NCBI RefSeq assembly: GCF_018449515.1
Contig: NZ_JAAVUQ010000008.1
Coordinates: forward strand, 227,567 to 291,566
Length of the DNA: 64,000 nucleotides
Direction: 5' to 3'
From: Caballeronia sp. dw_19
GTDB taxonomy: Bacteria; Pseudomonadota; Gammaproteobacteria; Burkholderiales; Burkholderiaceae
Shown: piece after piece, positions 8,610 to 15,632 of the stretch
How the letters are laid out: every line of letters starts with the position of its first letter
Numbering within the stretch: position 1 is the stretch's first letter
Notes under the pieces: generated by a model
Databases searched by the model: none
Told to the model about the DNA's origin: nothing
Seen by the model: only the letters and a program-made list of their open reading frames with translations
Position numbers and translations under genes: made by a program

Positions 8610-8900
8610 ATGCTTGCCTTGCGTCCCTCTTGTGAATGCTGTGGAAAAGCGCTGCCGCCGGACGCGCGCGACGCGATGATCTGCAGCTTCGAATGCACGT
8701 TCTGCGAAGCCTGCGTGTTGTCCCGGCTCAGCAACGTGTGCCCCAATTGCGGCGGCGGTTTCCAGCTCCGCCCGATTCGGCCGAAAGCCATGCTCGAGCA
8801 CCGGCCGGCCTCAACCGACGTGCACCCGTCCGGCGTGAATGAACAAGCGCATCGCGCATTCTTCGATCGCTACAGCGCGATCCCGCCCGCCGAACGATAA
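8610..8900 (+). CDS. DUF1272 zinc-ribbon-like small protein
   Basis: A 96-residue protein with cysteine pairs typical of DUF1272: CECCGKALPP at residues 8-17, CSFECTFCEAC at about 28-38 and CPNCGGGF at about 48-55, an arrangement likely to bind zinc. The C-terminal 40 residues are non-conserved in appearance. A good ribosome site (AAGGAG, about 8596) precedes the ATG. The family has no established function that I know. It follows the GntP permease by 67 bases and may be co-transcribed with it. Confidence 0.85.
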   Translation: MLALRPSCECCGKALPPDARDAMICSFECTFCEACVLSRLSNVCPNCGGGFQLRPIRPKAMLEHRPASTDVHPSGVNEQAHRAFFDRYSAIPPAER

Positions 8901-9085
8901 ACGCAAGCAGGCCTGAAGGCCGTCAGCCGATGACGTCGCCTTCGTCCTGATCGTCGTGTTCCCGAGTCAGGGCATTCCCTGATCTGAGCGGCGCTCATAC
9001 CCATCCGCACGAATCGTCGATTCCTCCTCATCGACGTGCGCTCGCACAATCTGTTCATCGATCCACTCCATGAACGGAAGCCACC

Positions 9086-9625
9086 ATGCCAACACCCCAA
9101 ACCGGCCGCACCCTCCATATTGGCGAGGGCTTTGATGGCCCGGGCGTCAATCTCGCTCACATCAACGTGCTCGTCGGGCCGCGCAACGGCCCCGCGGGCC
9201 AAGCGTTCGCCACCGCACTTGCTACGCCTTCGGCCGGCCACGCGCCGTTTGTCGTCATTGCGCAACCTGGGGTGCCGACCAAACCGCTCACGCTGTATGT
9301 CAACAAGGCCCCCATTGCCGGTGAATTTCACGGCAACGCAACCTGGGGGGCGTCGCAGGCAGGCATTGCGAAGGCCGTCGCTGAATCGCTCGAAGACGGC
9401 ACATTGCCGCCTGAAGCGGAAAACGATTGGGTGGTGGTAACGGCGAACTGGGTGAACCCGTCTACCGACGATCTCGACGCCGTTTTTCGCAACAACTACC
9501 GTGCGACGAAAAACGCTCTCAAGGCCGCCATGCTCGGCTTGCCGTCGAAGGAAGACGTGTTCGCGGCCGCGCGTGAAGTATCGAATCCGTTCTACACACC
9601 CCGCTTGCCGCAGGCAGCCCTCTAA
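9086..9625 (+). CDS. Formaldehyde-activating enzyme (Fae) family protein
   Basis: This 179-residue protein matches the Fae family, whose founding member condenses formaldehyde with tetrahydromethanopterin in methylotrophs. The family core is clear: HIGEGFDGPGVNLAHINVLV near the N-terminus, with the histidine (H25) at the proposed catalytic position of the AHI motif, then GPRNGPAGQAFATAL, and GASQAGIAKAVAESLEDG later. Fae paralogues of unknown role are common in proteobacteria, so true activity is uncertain. The ATG has a ribosome site (GGAAG). No methanopterin genes are visible; its neighbours are a reductase and an aldehyde dehydrogenase. The stop codon lies in a 17-base triplet tandem repeat. 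Confidence 0.88.
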   Translation: MPTPQTGRTLHIGEGFDGPGVNLAHINVLVGPRNGPAGQAFATALATPSAGHAPFVVIAQPGVPTKPLTLYVNKAPIAGEFHGNATWGASQAGIAKAVAESLEDGTLPPEAENDWVVVTANWVNPSTDDLDAVFRNNYRATKNALKAAMLGLPSKEDVFAAAREVSNPFYTPRLPQAAL

Positions 9626-9660
9626 TGCAGGCAGCCTTCTAATGCAGGCAGCCCTCTGAA
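9610..9660 (+). repeat. 17-base tandem repeat across the stop of the Fae-like gene
   Basis: Three adjacent copies of GCAGGCAGCCCTCTAAT occur at 9610-9626, 9627-9643 and 9644-9660; the second has one change and the third has a changed end. The first copy encodes the last residues and the stop of the Fae-like protein. Copy-number change would leave the stop intact because it is in the first copy. Confidence 0.8.
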
Positions 9661-9720
9661 AATCAGCGTGCCGGTGCCGTGCGTCGGCAACCGTCGCCAC
9701 GCGTCATGGAGACTCGAAGA

Positions 9721-10758
9721 ATGGAATTTGTCCGTCTTGGCCAGTCAGGCCTGAAAGTATCGCGCCTGTGTCTCGGCACCATGAATATGGGCACCCCGCA
9801 ATGGAAGCCCTGGATTTTCGACGAACAAAAGAGTGAACCCATCGTCCGCCACGCGCTGGAGGCCGGGGTGAACTTCATCGACCTGGCGGATTTCTATTCG
9901 GCCGGCGTTGGAGAGGAGGTCGTCGGCCGCATTCTCGGACGTCTTGCGCGGCGCGAGGAAATCGTGGTGACGACCAAGGTCGGCTATGACATGGGTTTGT
10001 ATCAGAACGCCGGTGGTCATTCGCGCAAACACGTGCTCGACGGTATCGACGCATCGTTGCGGAGGCTGGGCATGGACTATGTCGACATCTACATGCTGCA
10101 TTACTTCGATACCGCCACGCCCGTGGAGGAAACCATGGGCGCGCTGAACGACATCGTCCGTTCGGGCAAGGCGCGTTATATCGGGGTATCGACCATGTAC
10201 ACGTGGCAACTGGCGAAGATTGTCCAGATCTGCGAGCGGCATGGCTGGCACAAGCCTATCAACATGCAGTTGCAGTTGAATCTTGCATACCGCGAGGAAG
10301 AGCGAGAAATGATGCCGTATTGCGCCGACCAGGGATTGGGCGTGTCCGTCTTCAGCCCGCTGGCGCGCGGTCTCCTGACGTGCGACCCCGCGTCCACGCG
10401 CAACCAGACCGACTTCTTCACGTCGCAAATGTACGGCGACGCGGCGTCACGGGAGATTGCGGCGTCGGTGGCGCGCGTGGCGAAACGGCGTGGCGTGAGC
10501 GCGGCGCAGATCGCGCAGGCGTGGGTGCTCCAGCGCGATGGCGTCGCCAGCATGCTGGTCGGTGCGGATTCACCTGCCCAGTTCGATAGCGCGCTCAGTG
10601 CGCTCGGCACCCACCTGGACGCGGACGAACTGTACGAACTCGAGCGCAACTACACGCCATGCGATGTCATCAATGACTACACGGCCGGGCGTCGTACCGC
10701 ACGCGAATCTCGCGCGCCACAAGGTGAATTCGTTCAACCGATGAAGGACGCCGCATGA
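9721..10758 (+). CDS. Aldo/keto reductase
   Basis: A 345-residue NAD(P)H-dependent oxidoreductase of the aldo/keto reductase superfamily, expected to interconvert aldehydes or ketones and alcohols in the cytoplasm. The catalytic tetrad is visible: D54 and Y59 in NFIDLADFYSAG, K86 in VVTTKVG and H127 in YMLHYFD. The ATG at 9721 was chosen because GGAG (9708-9711) precedes it and homologues start MEFVRLGQSG; longer readings from 9679 or 9706 add non-conserved residues. Its last codon overlaps the start of the aldehyde dehydrogenase (ATGA), so the two are translationally coupled and probably act in sequence. Confidence 0.9.
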   Translation: MEFVRLGQSGLKVSRLCLGTMNMGTPQWKPWIFDEQKSEPIVRHALEAGVNFIDLADFYSAGVGEEVVGRILGRLARREEIVVTTKVGYDMGLYQNAGGHSRKHVLDGIDASLRRLGMDYVDIYMLHYFDTATPVEETMGALNDIVRSGKARYIGVSTMYTWQLAKIVQICERHGWHKPINMQLQLNLAYREEEREMMPYCADQGLGVSVFSPLARGLLTCDPASTRNQTDFFTSQMYGDAASREIAASVARVAKRRGVSAAQIAQAWVLQRDGVASMLVGADSPAQFDSALSALGTHLDADELYELERNYTPCDVINDYTAGRRTARESRAPQGEFVQPMKDAA

Positions 10759-12200
10759 ATCTGCTTCGCAAAGAGCATTACATCGATGGCGCCTGGCACA
10801 AAAGCGCGGAGACTTACGCCGTCCGCAATCCAGCTACGGGAGAAGTGATCGCACATATCGCGAAGGCCGGCGTAGCGCAAACGCACCAAGCCATCCGCGC
10901 TGCGGAGATCGCGTTTCCCGTTTGGCGCTCACTCACCGCGAAAGAGCGTGGGACGCGCATCAGGCGCTGGGGTGAACTGATGCTGGAGCATCGCGATGCG
11001 CTCGCCGAACTGCTGACGCGTGAGCAAGGCAAGCCGCTCGCGGAAGCAAAAGGCGAAGTGGCCTACGCCGCAAGCTTCCTCGAATGGTTTGCCGAAGAAG
11101 CGAAACGCAGCTACGGAGATGTGATCCCGAGTTCGAAACCCGGCTCGAAGATTATCGTGACGCGTGAGCCGGTCGGCGTGGTCGCCGCCATCACGCCCTG
11201 GAACTTCCCGCTTGCCATGATCACGCGCAAGGCAGGCCCCGCGTTGGCGGCTGGTTGCACGATGGTGCTGAAGCCGTCCGAGGAAACGCCGTTGAGCGCG
11301 TTGGCACTCGCTGTGCTCGCGGCGCAAGCCGGCATCCCGGCAGGCGTGTTCAACGTCGTATCCGGAGACGCTGTTGCGATTGGCGCGACGTTGACCGCAT
11401 CGCCCGCGGTCCGCAAGTTGTCATTCACCGGATCGACGCGTGTAGGCAAGCTGCTCGCCGCGCAATCCGCCGACACGTTAAAGAAACTCTCTCTGGAACT
11501 CGGGGGTAATGCGCCGTTCATTGTGTTCGACGACGCCGATCTCGACGCTGCAGTACAAGGCGCGATGGCATCGAAGTTCCGCAACACGGGCCAGACCTGC
11601 GTTTGCGTGAACCGGTTTTTCGTGCAGGCGGGCGTGTACGCCGCATTCACTCAACGCCTGACCGAGGCAGTACGCAAGCTTCGGGTAGGGGACGCGCTCG
11701 AGCAGGAAGTCGATCAGGGGCCGCTTATCAACGAGGCCGCATTCAGGAAGGTCGGCGATCATGTCCAGGACGCGTTGAGCAAGGGCGCGACAGTACTGAC
11801 CGGCGGACGCCCACATGCGCTGGGTGGGACGTTCTACGAACCGACGGTGCTCGCTCACGCGAACCGCACCATGTTGATCGCTCAGGAAGAAACGTTTGGA
11901 CCGGTGGCGGCTTGTTTCCGCTTCGAGACGGAGGCGGAAGCGATCACGCTTGCCAACGACACTCCGTTCGGACTTGCCGCGTATTTCTACACGCGCGACC
12001 TGGGCCGCGCGTGGCGGGTGGCCGACGCACTCGAGACGGGCATGGTGGGTATCAACGAAGGAATCATATCGACGGAGGTGGCGCCGTTTGGAGGCGTCAA
12101 GCAGTCAGGCCTTGGCCGTGAGGGATCGAAGTATGGCCTCGATGAATACATGGAAATGAAGTACATGATGATCAGCGGCCTGATGGGCATTGACCGCTGA
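10755..12200 (+). CDS. NAD(P)-dependent aldehyde dehydrogenase (succinate-semialdehyde type)
   Basis: A complete 481-residue aldehyde dehydrogenase. The NAD(P)-binding segment with ITPWNFP (about residues 146-152) and FTGSTRVG (224-231), the general base E248 in LELGG and the nucleophile C282 in GQTCVCVNR are present. The C-terminal FGGVKQSGLGREG block completes the fold. The length and the NTGQTCVC motif fit the succinate-semialdehyde dehydrogenase (GabD-like) branch, though substrates cannot be fixed by sequence. The ATG overlaps the stop of the upstream aldo/keto reductase by four bases, indicating one transcript. A long perfect hairpin lies downstream, before the MFS gene. Confidence 0.9.
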   Translation: MNLLRKEHYIDGAWHKSAETYAVRNPATGEVIAHIAKAGVAQTHQAIRAAEIAFPVWRSLTAKERGTRIRRWGELMLEHRDALAELLTREQGKPLAEAKGEVAYAASFLEWFAEEAKRSYGDVIPSSKPGSKIIVTREPVGVVAAITPWNFPLAMITRKAGPALAAGCTMVLKPSEETPLSALALAVLAAQAGIPAGVFNVVSGDAVAIGATLTASPAVRKLSFTGSTRVGKLLAAQSADTLKKLSLELGGNAPFIVFDDADLDAAVQGAMASKFRNTGQTCVCVNRFFVQAGVYAAFTQRLTEAVRKLRVGDALEQEVDQGPLINEAAFRKVGDHVQDALSKGATVLTGGRPHALGGTFYEPTVLAHANRTMLIAQEETFGPVAACFRFETEAEAITLANDTPFGLAAYFYTRDLGRAWRVADALETGMVGINEGIISTEVAPFGGVKQSGLGREGSKYGLDEYMEMKYMMISGLMGIDR

Positions 12201-12211
12201 ACGCCGAAAGG

Positions 12212-12257
12212 TGCCGGCTATGCACCAGGCAGCGTCGCCGCCCGCGCATAGCCGGCA
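12212..12257. repeat. 12-base inverted repeat between aldehyde dehydrogenase and MFS genes
   Basis: TGCCGGCTATGC (12212-12223) and its exact complement GCATAGCCGGCA (12246-12257) are separated by 22 bases. The transcript would form a stable stem without a U tract. It could be an mRNA-processing or attenuation element rather than a classical terminator. Confidence 0.5.
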
Positions 12258-12294
12258 TCAGCGCAATTGAAGAACATATAGGTAAGGAGACGCA

Positions 12295-13704
12295 GTGAGT
12301 CATCAGGACACGTCAAGCAGTGCATTCCCGATCAGTCCGCCGCCTCATGCGGGCACAACGCCTGTCCGTACGCAAGCGCCGCAGACGCCGAAACCGGTGT
12401 TACTCGACGACATTCCGTTAAACCGGTTTCACATGAAAATTGCGGGCCTGACGTTTGGTGCGCACTTCACCGAGGGTTATGCGCTCGGCACGGTGGGATA
12501 CGCGCTGGCATCGATGAACCGGCAGATGCCACTCGATTCATTCTGGATGGGAGCAATTGGCAGTTCCGCTTTGATCGGGATTTTCCTTGGCAGCCTGGTA
12601 TTTGGCCGGCTGTCGGATCGACTCGGTCGCCAGCGCATTTTTCTCAGTAGTTTTGTCATCATCACAGTAGCGGCGTTCCTGCAATTCTTCGCTACCTCAC
12701 CTATGGAGCTCTTCGCGTTGCGGGTGTTGATCGGCTTTGGAATGGGGGGTGACTTCACGGTCGGTCATGCCATTCTCGCTGAGTTTTCGCCACGCAAGCA
12801 TCGTGGTGCATTACTCGGCTCGTTCAGTGTGGTGTGGACAATCGGTTATGTCGTGGCGAATGTGCTCGGCATGTCCTATGGAGACGCATCACCGGACGCG
12901 TGGCGCTGGCTTCTTGCCTCCGCGAGTCTTCCTGCGTTCATCGTGCTGCTGTTGCGTATCGGTACGCCGGAGTCGCCGCGTTGGCTGCTGGGCCAGGGAC
13001 GGGCGAAGGAGGCGCACGACATCGTGCGCAAGCATTTCGGTCCAGACGTGATACTCGACGCGGAGGATGCAATTGCCGGCATCCATACGAAACAAGGCTA
13101 CGGGCGGCTGTTTCAGCCAGACCTGATCCGCCGGACGCTGTTTAATTGCGGTTTCTTCGTCTGTCTGGTCATTCCGTACTTCGCCATCTACACGTTCCTG
13201 CCGGGTATTCTGAAGGTGATCGGGCTGAGCAACGGTTTCGGTGCGGACCTGTTGCTCAATGCCGTGCTCGTGATCGGCGCGGTGCTGGGAATCTGGCTGA
13301 CGATCAAATTACCGCGTCGACACTTCCTGATCGGATCGTTTGCCGTGACCTGCGCGATGCTCGTGGCCATGAGTTTGCTGCCGTCGTCCGCCACGCTCGC
13401 CATGATTGTTGCGTTCGCTGTCTTCACCCTGACCATGTCGGCGTTCAGCAATCTCGTTGGCGTCTTCCCGCCGGAATGCTTTCCGACGGAAGTACGCGCG
13501 TCGGGTGTCGGGCTGGCTATTGCATGCAGTCGGCTTGGTTCAGCGATCGGCACGTTCCTGTTGCCGGTGGGTATCGCGGAAATCGGGTTTCACTACACGA
13601 TGATGGTCCTGGCCGGCGTGCTGTTGATCGGCATGATCGTATCCATTGCATGGGCACCCGAGACACGCAACCTTACCTTGCGTGCCGCGAGCAGTTCGTC
13701 ATAA
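12295..13704 (+). CDS. MFS transporter (sugar/organic-acid porter type)
   Basis: This 469-residue major facilitator has a long polar N-terminal extension (about 50 residues) followed by twelve predicted membrane spans. Family motifs are present: GRLSDRLGRQRIF after span 2, RVLIGFGMGGDF in span 4 and PESPRWLLGQGRAKEA at the start of the central loop; the last is typical of sugar and aromatic-acid porters. The second half carries FPPECFPTEVRASGVG. The start is a GTG at 12295 with AAGGAGA upstream. It is the last gene of the cluster beginning with the GntP permease, and a strong terminator follows. The substrate is unknown; it could be the same compound handled by the aldo/keto reductase and aldehyde dehydrogenase. 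Confidence 0.88.
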   Translation: MSHQDTSSSAFPISPPPHAGTTPVRTQAPQTPKPVLLDDIPLNRFHMKIAGLTFGAHFTEGYALGTVGYALASMNRQMPLDSFWMGAIGSSALIGIFLGSLVFGRLSDRLGRQRIFLSSFVIITVAAFLQFFATSPMELFALRVLIGFGMGGDFTVGHAILAEFSPRKHRGALLGSFSVVWTIGYVVANVLGMSYGDASPDAWRWLLASASLPAFIVLLLRIGTPESPRWLLGQGRAKEAHDIVRKHFGPDVILDAEDAIAGIHTKQGYGRLFQPDLIRRTLFNCGFFVCLVIPYFAIYTFLPGILKVIGLSNGFGADLLLNAVLVIGAVLGIWLTIKLPRRHFLIGSFAVTCAMLVAMSLLPSSATLAMIVAFAVFTLTMSAFSNLVGVFPPECFPTEVRASGVGLAIACSRLGSAIGTFLLPVGIAEIGFHYTMMVLAGVLLIGMIVSIAWAPETRNLTLRAASSSS

Positions 13705-13731
13705 CGAGCCACGCCACCGGCTAAGCACAGC

Positions 13732-13752
13732 CTCCCGAAAAGTCTCACCTCA
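13732..13752 (-). repeat. Orphan iteron copy far from the origin
   Basis: On the minus strand this reads AGGTGAGACTTTTCGGGAG, a perfect match to the origin iteron consensus AGGTGAGNNTTTNCGGGAG. It lies about 11.4 kb from the origin array, between the MFS stop codon and its terminator, and is inverted relative to the origin copies. A match at all constrained positions is unlikely by chance in 64 kb. It may be a RepA-binding site outside the origin. Confidence 0.7.
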
Positions 13753-13782
13753 AAAAGGCGTCCGCATTGCGGACGCCTTTTT
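13752..13782 (+). terminator. Rho-independent terminator after the MFS gene
   Basis: AAAAAGGCGTCCGCA and TGCGGACGCCTTTTT form a strong stem with a tiny loop, ending in a T run. The A run on the other side means it could work in both directions. Confidence 0.9.
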
Positions 13783-14062
13783 GCTTTCAGAAACGCGCAT
13801 CGCCTCCCTCACACACTCTCCATTTCGTTTTTAGGAATTCTCAGTTTTGTCCTAATTCTTTCGGAGAGTTCCGAGGGTCATCTGAGGTGCCCGGTCTTAA
13901 TATTCATTCACTCGCAGACGAACCGGTTCATCGCCTCCCACACGAATCCAGACGATGAAAAAACAGGTGGCTCGCACTGCGCGCTCAGCATCGTGGGACG
14001 AAGTAGTCCTAAGCGCTGTAAGTGTCTACAAACCCACATTCATTTCTCTATTGGAAACGTTC

Positions 14063-14623
14063 ATGAAATCCTTCATCTCTACCCTCGCTGCTGCTGCAAC
14101 CTTGGCCACCCTGGCGCTCGCTTCAACCGGTGCAAGCGCTGCTGACGGCACGATCACTTTCACGGGCGCCGTGACCGATACGACTTGCTCGATCGATGCA
14201 AAAGCGGCTGGCGCCGCTGACAAGAACGTCACGTTGCCGACGGTGACGGACAGCACGCTGGGTGCCCCAGGCGCAACGGCCGGTACGACAGGCGCGACCG
14301 ATCTGACCTTTGCGCTGAGCGGCTGCTCGACCGAAACGAAGGCAGTCGCCCGTTTCGAAAACGGCCCGACGATCGACCAGAGCACCGGTTATCTGACGAA
14401 CCAGGCACCGGCCGGTGCGCAGAACGTTCAGGTTCGTTTGCTCAACGCATCGCGTCTGCCCATCAACGTGGTCACAGGCGCAAACAACGACCTGGCAGGC
14501 AACGGCGCGGCGATCGTGTCGGGTGCCGCGAACCTGCAGTACTTCGCTGAGTACTACGCCACCGGCAAGGCCACAGCCGGCCCGGTCAATACCTCGGTCC
14601 AGTACACGGTCGACTACCAATAA
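14063..14623 (+). CDS. Type 1 fimbrial major subunit (pilin)
   Basis: A 186-residue chaperone-usher pilin. The signal peptide is clear (MKSFISTLAAAATLATLAL...ASA, cleavage near residue 26). The mature protein has the single disulphide pair of type 1 pilins (C in DTTCSIDAK and C in LSGCSTE) and a C-terminal beta strand ending VQYTVDYQ, with the penultimate tyrosine recognised by chaperones. The ATG at 14063 was preferred over an in-frame ATG at 13955 because it gives a normal signal peptide and has GGAAA upstream. It starts a three-gene fimbrial operon; a terminator-like hairpin after it would raise pilin levels over chaperone and usher. Confidence 0.92.
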   Translation: MKSFISTLAAAATLATLALASTGASAADGTITFTGAVTDTTCSIDAKAAGAADKNVTLPTVTDSTLGAPGATAGTTGATDLTFALSGCSTETKAVARFENGPTIDQSTGYLTNQAPAGAQNVQVRLLNASRLPINVVTGANNDLAGNGAAIVSGAANLQYFAEYYATGKATAGPVNTSVQYTVDYQ

Positions 14624-14633
14624 GCCGTATCAG

Positions 14634-14667
14634 CAGGCATCTGCGGGGTGCAGATGCCTGTTTTTTT
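14634..14667 (+). terminator. Attenuating terminator after the pilin gene
   Basis: CAGGCATCTGC (14634-14644) pairs with GCAGATGCCTG (14650-14660) and is followed by seven T residues. Its place between pilin and chaperone suggests partial termination, favouring pilin transcripts. Confidence 0.9.
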
Positions 14668-14709
14668 ACCGAAATTTCGAGATACGTTTTTCACGGAGAA
14701 ACATCAATC

Positions 14710-15453
14710 ATGAAGTCCATTAGTCGAATTGCATGTGGTTTGGGTCTGGTCGCAGCCCTCTTGGCCAGCAGTGCGGGCGCGAGCGTGACCGTGAGCGGCA
14801 CGCGGGTGGTGTATCCCCTTGAAAATCGTGAGGTGACGGTCAAGCTGACCAACAATCGCGCTGAACCGTCGCTGGTGCAGGTGTGGATGGACAAGGGCAA
14901 TGCGGACGCCAAGCCGAGTGAAGCGAGCGCGCCGTTCGTGCTGACGCCGCCGATCTTTCGCATGGATGCCAACAAATCGCAGACGCTGCGCATGATGTAC
15001 ACGGGTGATGCGCTGCCGCAGGACCGCGAGTCGGTATTCTGGCTGAACGTGCTCGACGTGCCGCCCAAGACCGCGAAGAGCACCGAGTCCAACACGCTGC
15101 AGTTTGCGTTCCGCACCCGCATCAAGGTGTTTGCGCGTCCGAAGGGCTTGCCCGGCACGGCCGACGAAGCGGCCGGAAAGGTGACCTGGAAGCTTGTACC
15201 GTCAGCCGACAGCAAGGGCTACGACGTGAAGGCGACGAACCCGACGGCGTACTACGTGTCGTTCAGCAAGATCGACGTGGTGGGTGCAGGCCAGACCTAT
15301 ACGAACGACATTGGCGGGATGGTCGAGCCGCGCGGCACCGCGCAGTTCCCGATCAAGAACCTGAAGACGGTTCCCGCCAACGCGCACGTCAAGTATCAGG
15401 GTATCAGCGATTTCGGCGGCGCCCTGCCGTTCGAAGCACCTATGACCCCGTAA
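14710..15453 (+). CDS. Periplasmic fimbrial chaperone (PapD/FimC family)
   Basis: This 247-residue periplasmic chaperone should cap pilin subunits by donor-strand complementation and deliver them to the usher. It has a signal peptide (first ~24 residues, ending SSAGAS), then the two-immunoglobulin-domain pattern: GTRVVYPLENREVTVKLTNN for the first strands, PPIFRMDANKSQTLRM with the conserved arginine, and the FWLNVLDVPPK motif typical of PapD-like proteins. The second domain has RIKVFARPKGL and ends with residues about the usual length. It lies between pilin and usher in the same orientation, 86 bases from the pilin stop with a hairpin in the gap. Confidence 0.93.
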   Translation: MKSISRIACGLGLVAALLASSAGASVTVSGTRVVYPLENREVTVKLTNNRAEPSLVQVWMDKGNADAKPSEASAPFVLTPPIFRMDANKSQTLRMMYTGDALPQDRESVFWLNVLDVPPKTAKSTESNTLQFAFRTRIKVFARPKGLPGTADEAAGKVTWKLVPSADSKGYDVKATNPTAYYVSFSKIDVVGAGQTYTNDIGGMVEPRGTAQFPIKNLKTVPANAHVKYQGISDFGGALPFEAPMTP

Positions 15454-15632
15454 GGCCCCGCAAGACTCGCCGTAAGGCTTCGCCCCGCACCGGGGCGAAT
15501 TGAAGGTGTCGCGGGCCATATCGAGCCGACGCCTTCCCTCAACACTCAACACGCGTTTTACCGAGCGGACTGTCCGAACAGCCCGGTGGGTCAAGTCGCG
15601 TCTGAATTGACCTAACCATCGCAGGCTGAATC

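Noticed and set aside
13955..14062. N-terminal extension of the pilin gene
   Set aside because: It would place 36 residues before an otherwise standard signal peptide.
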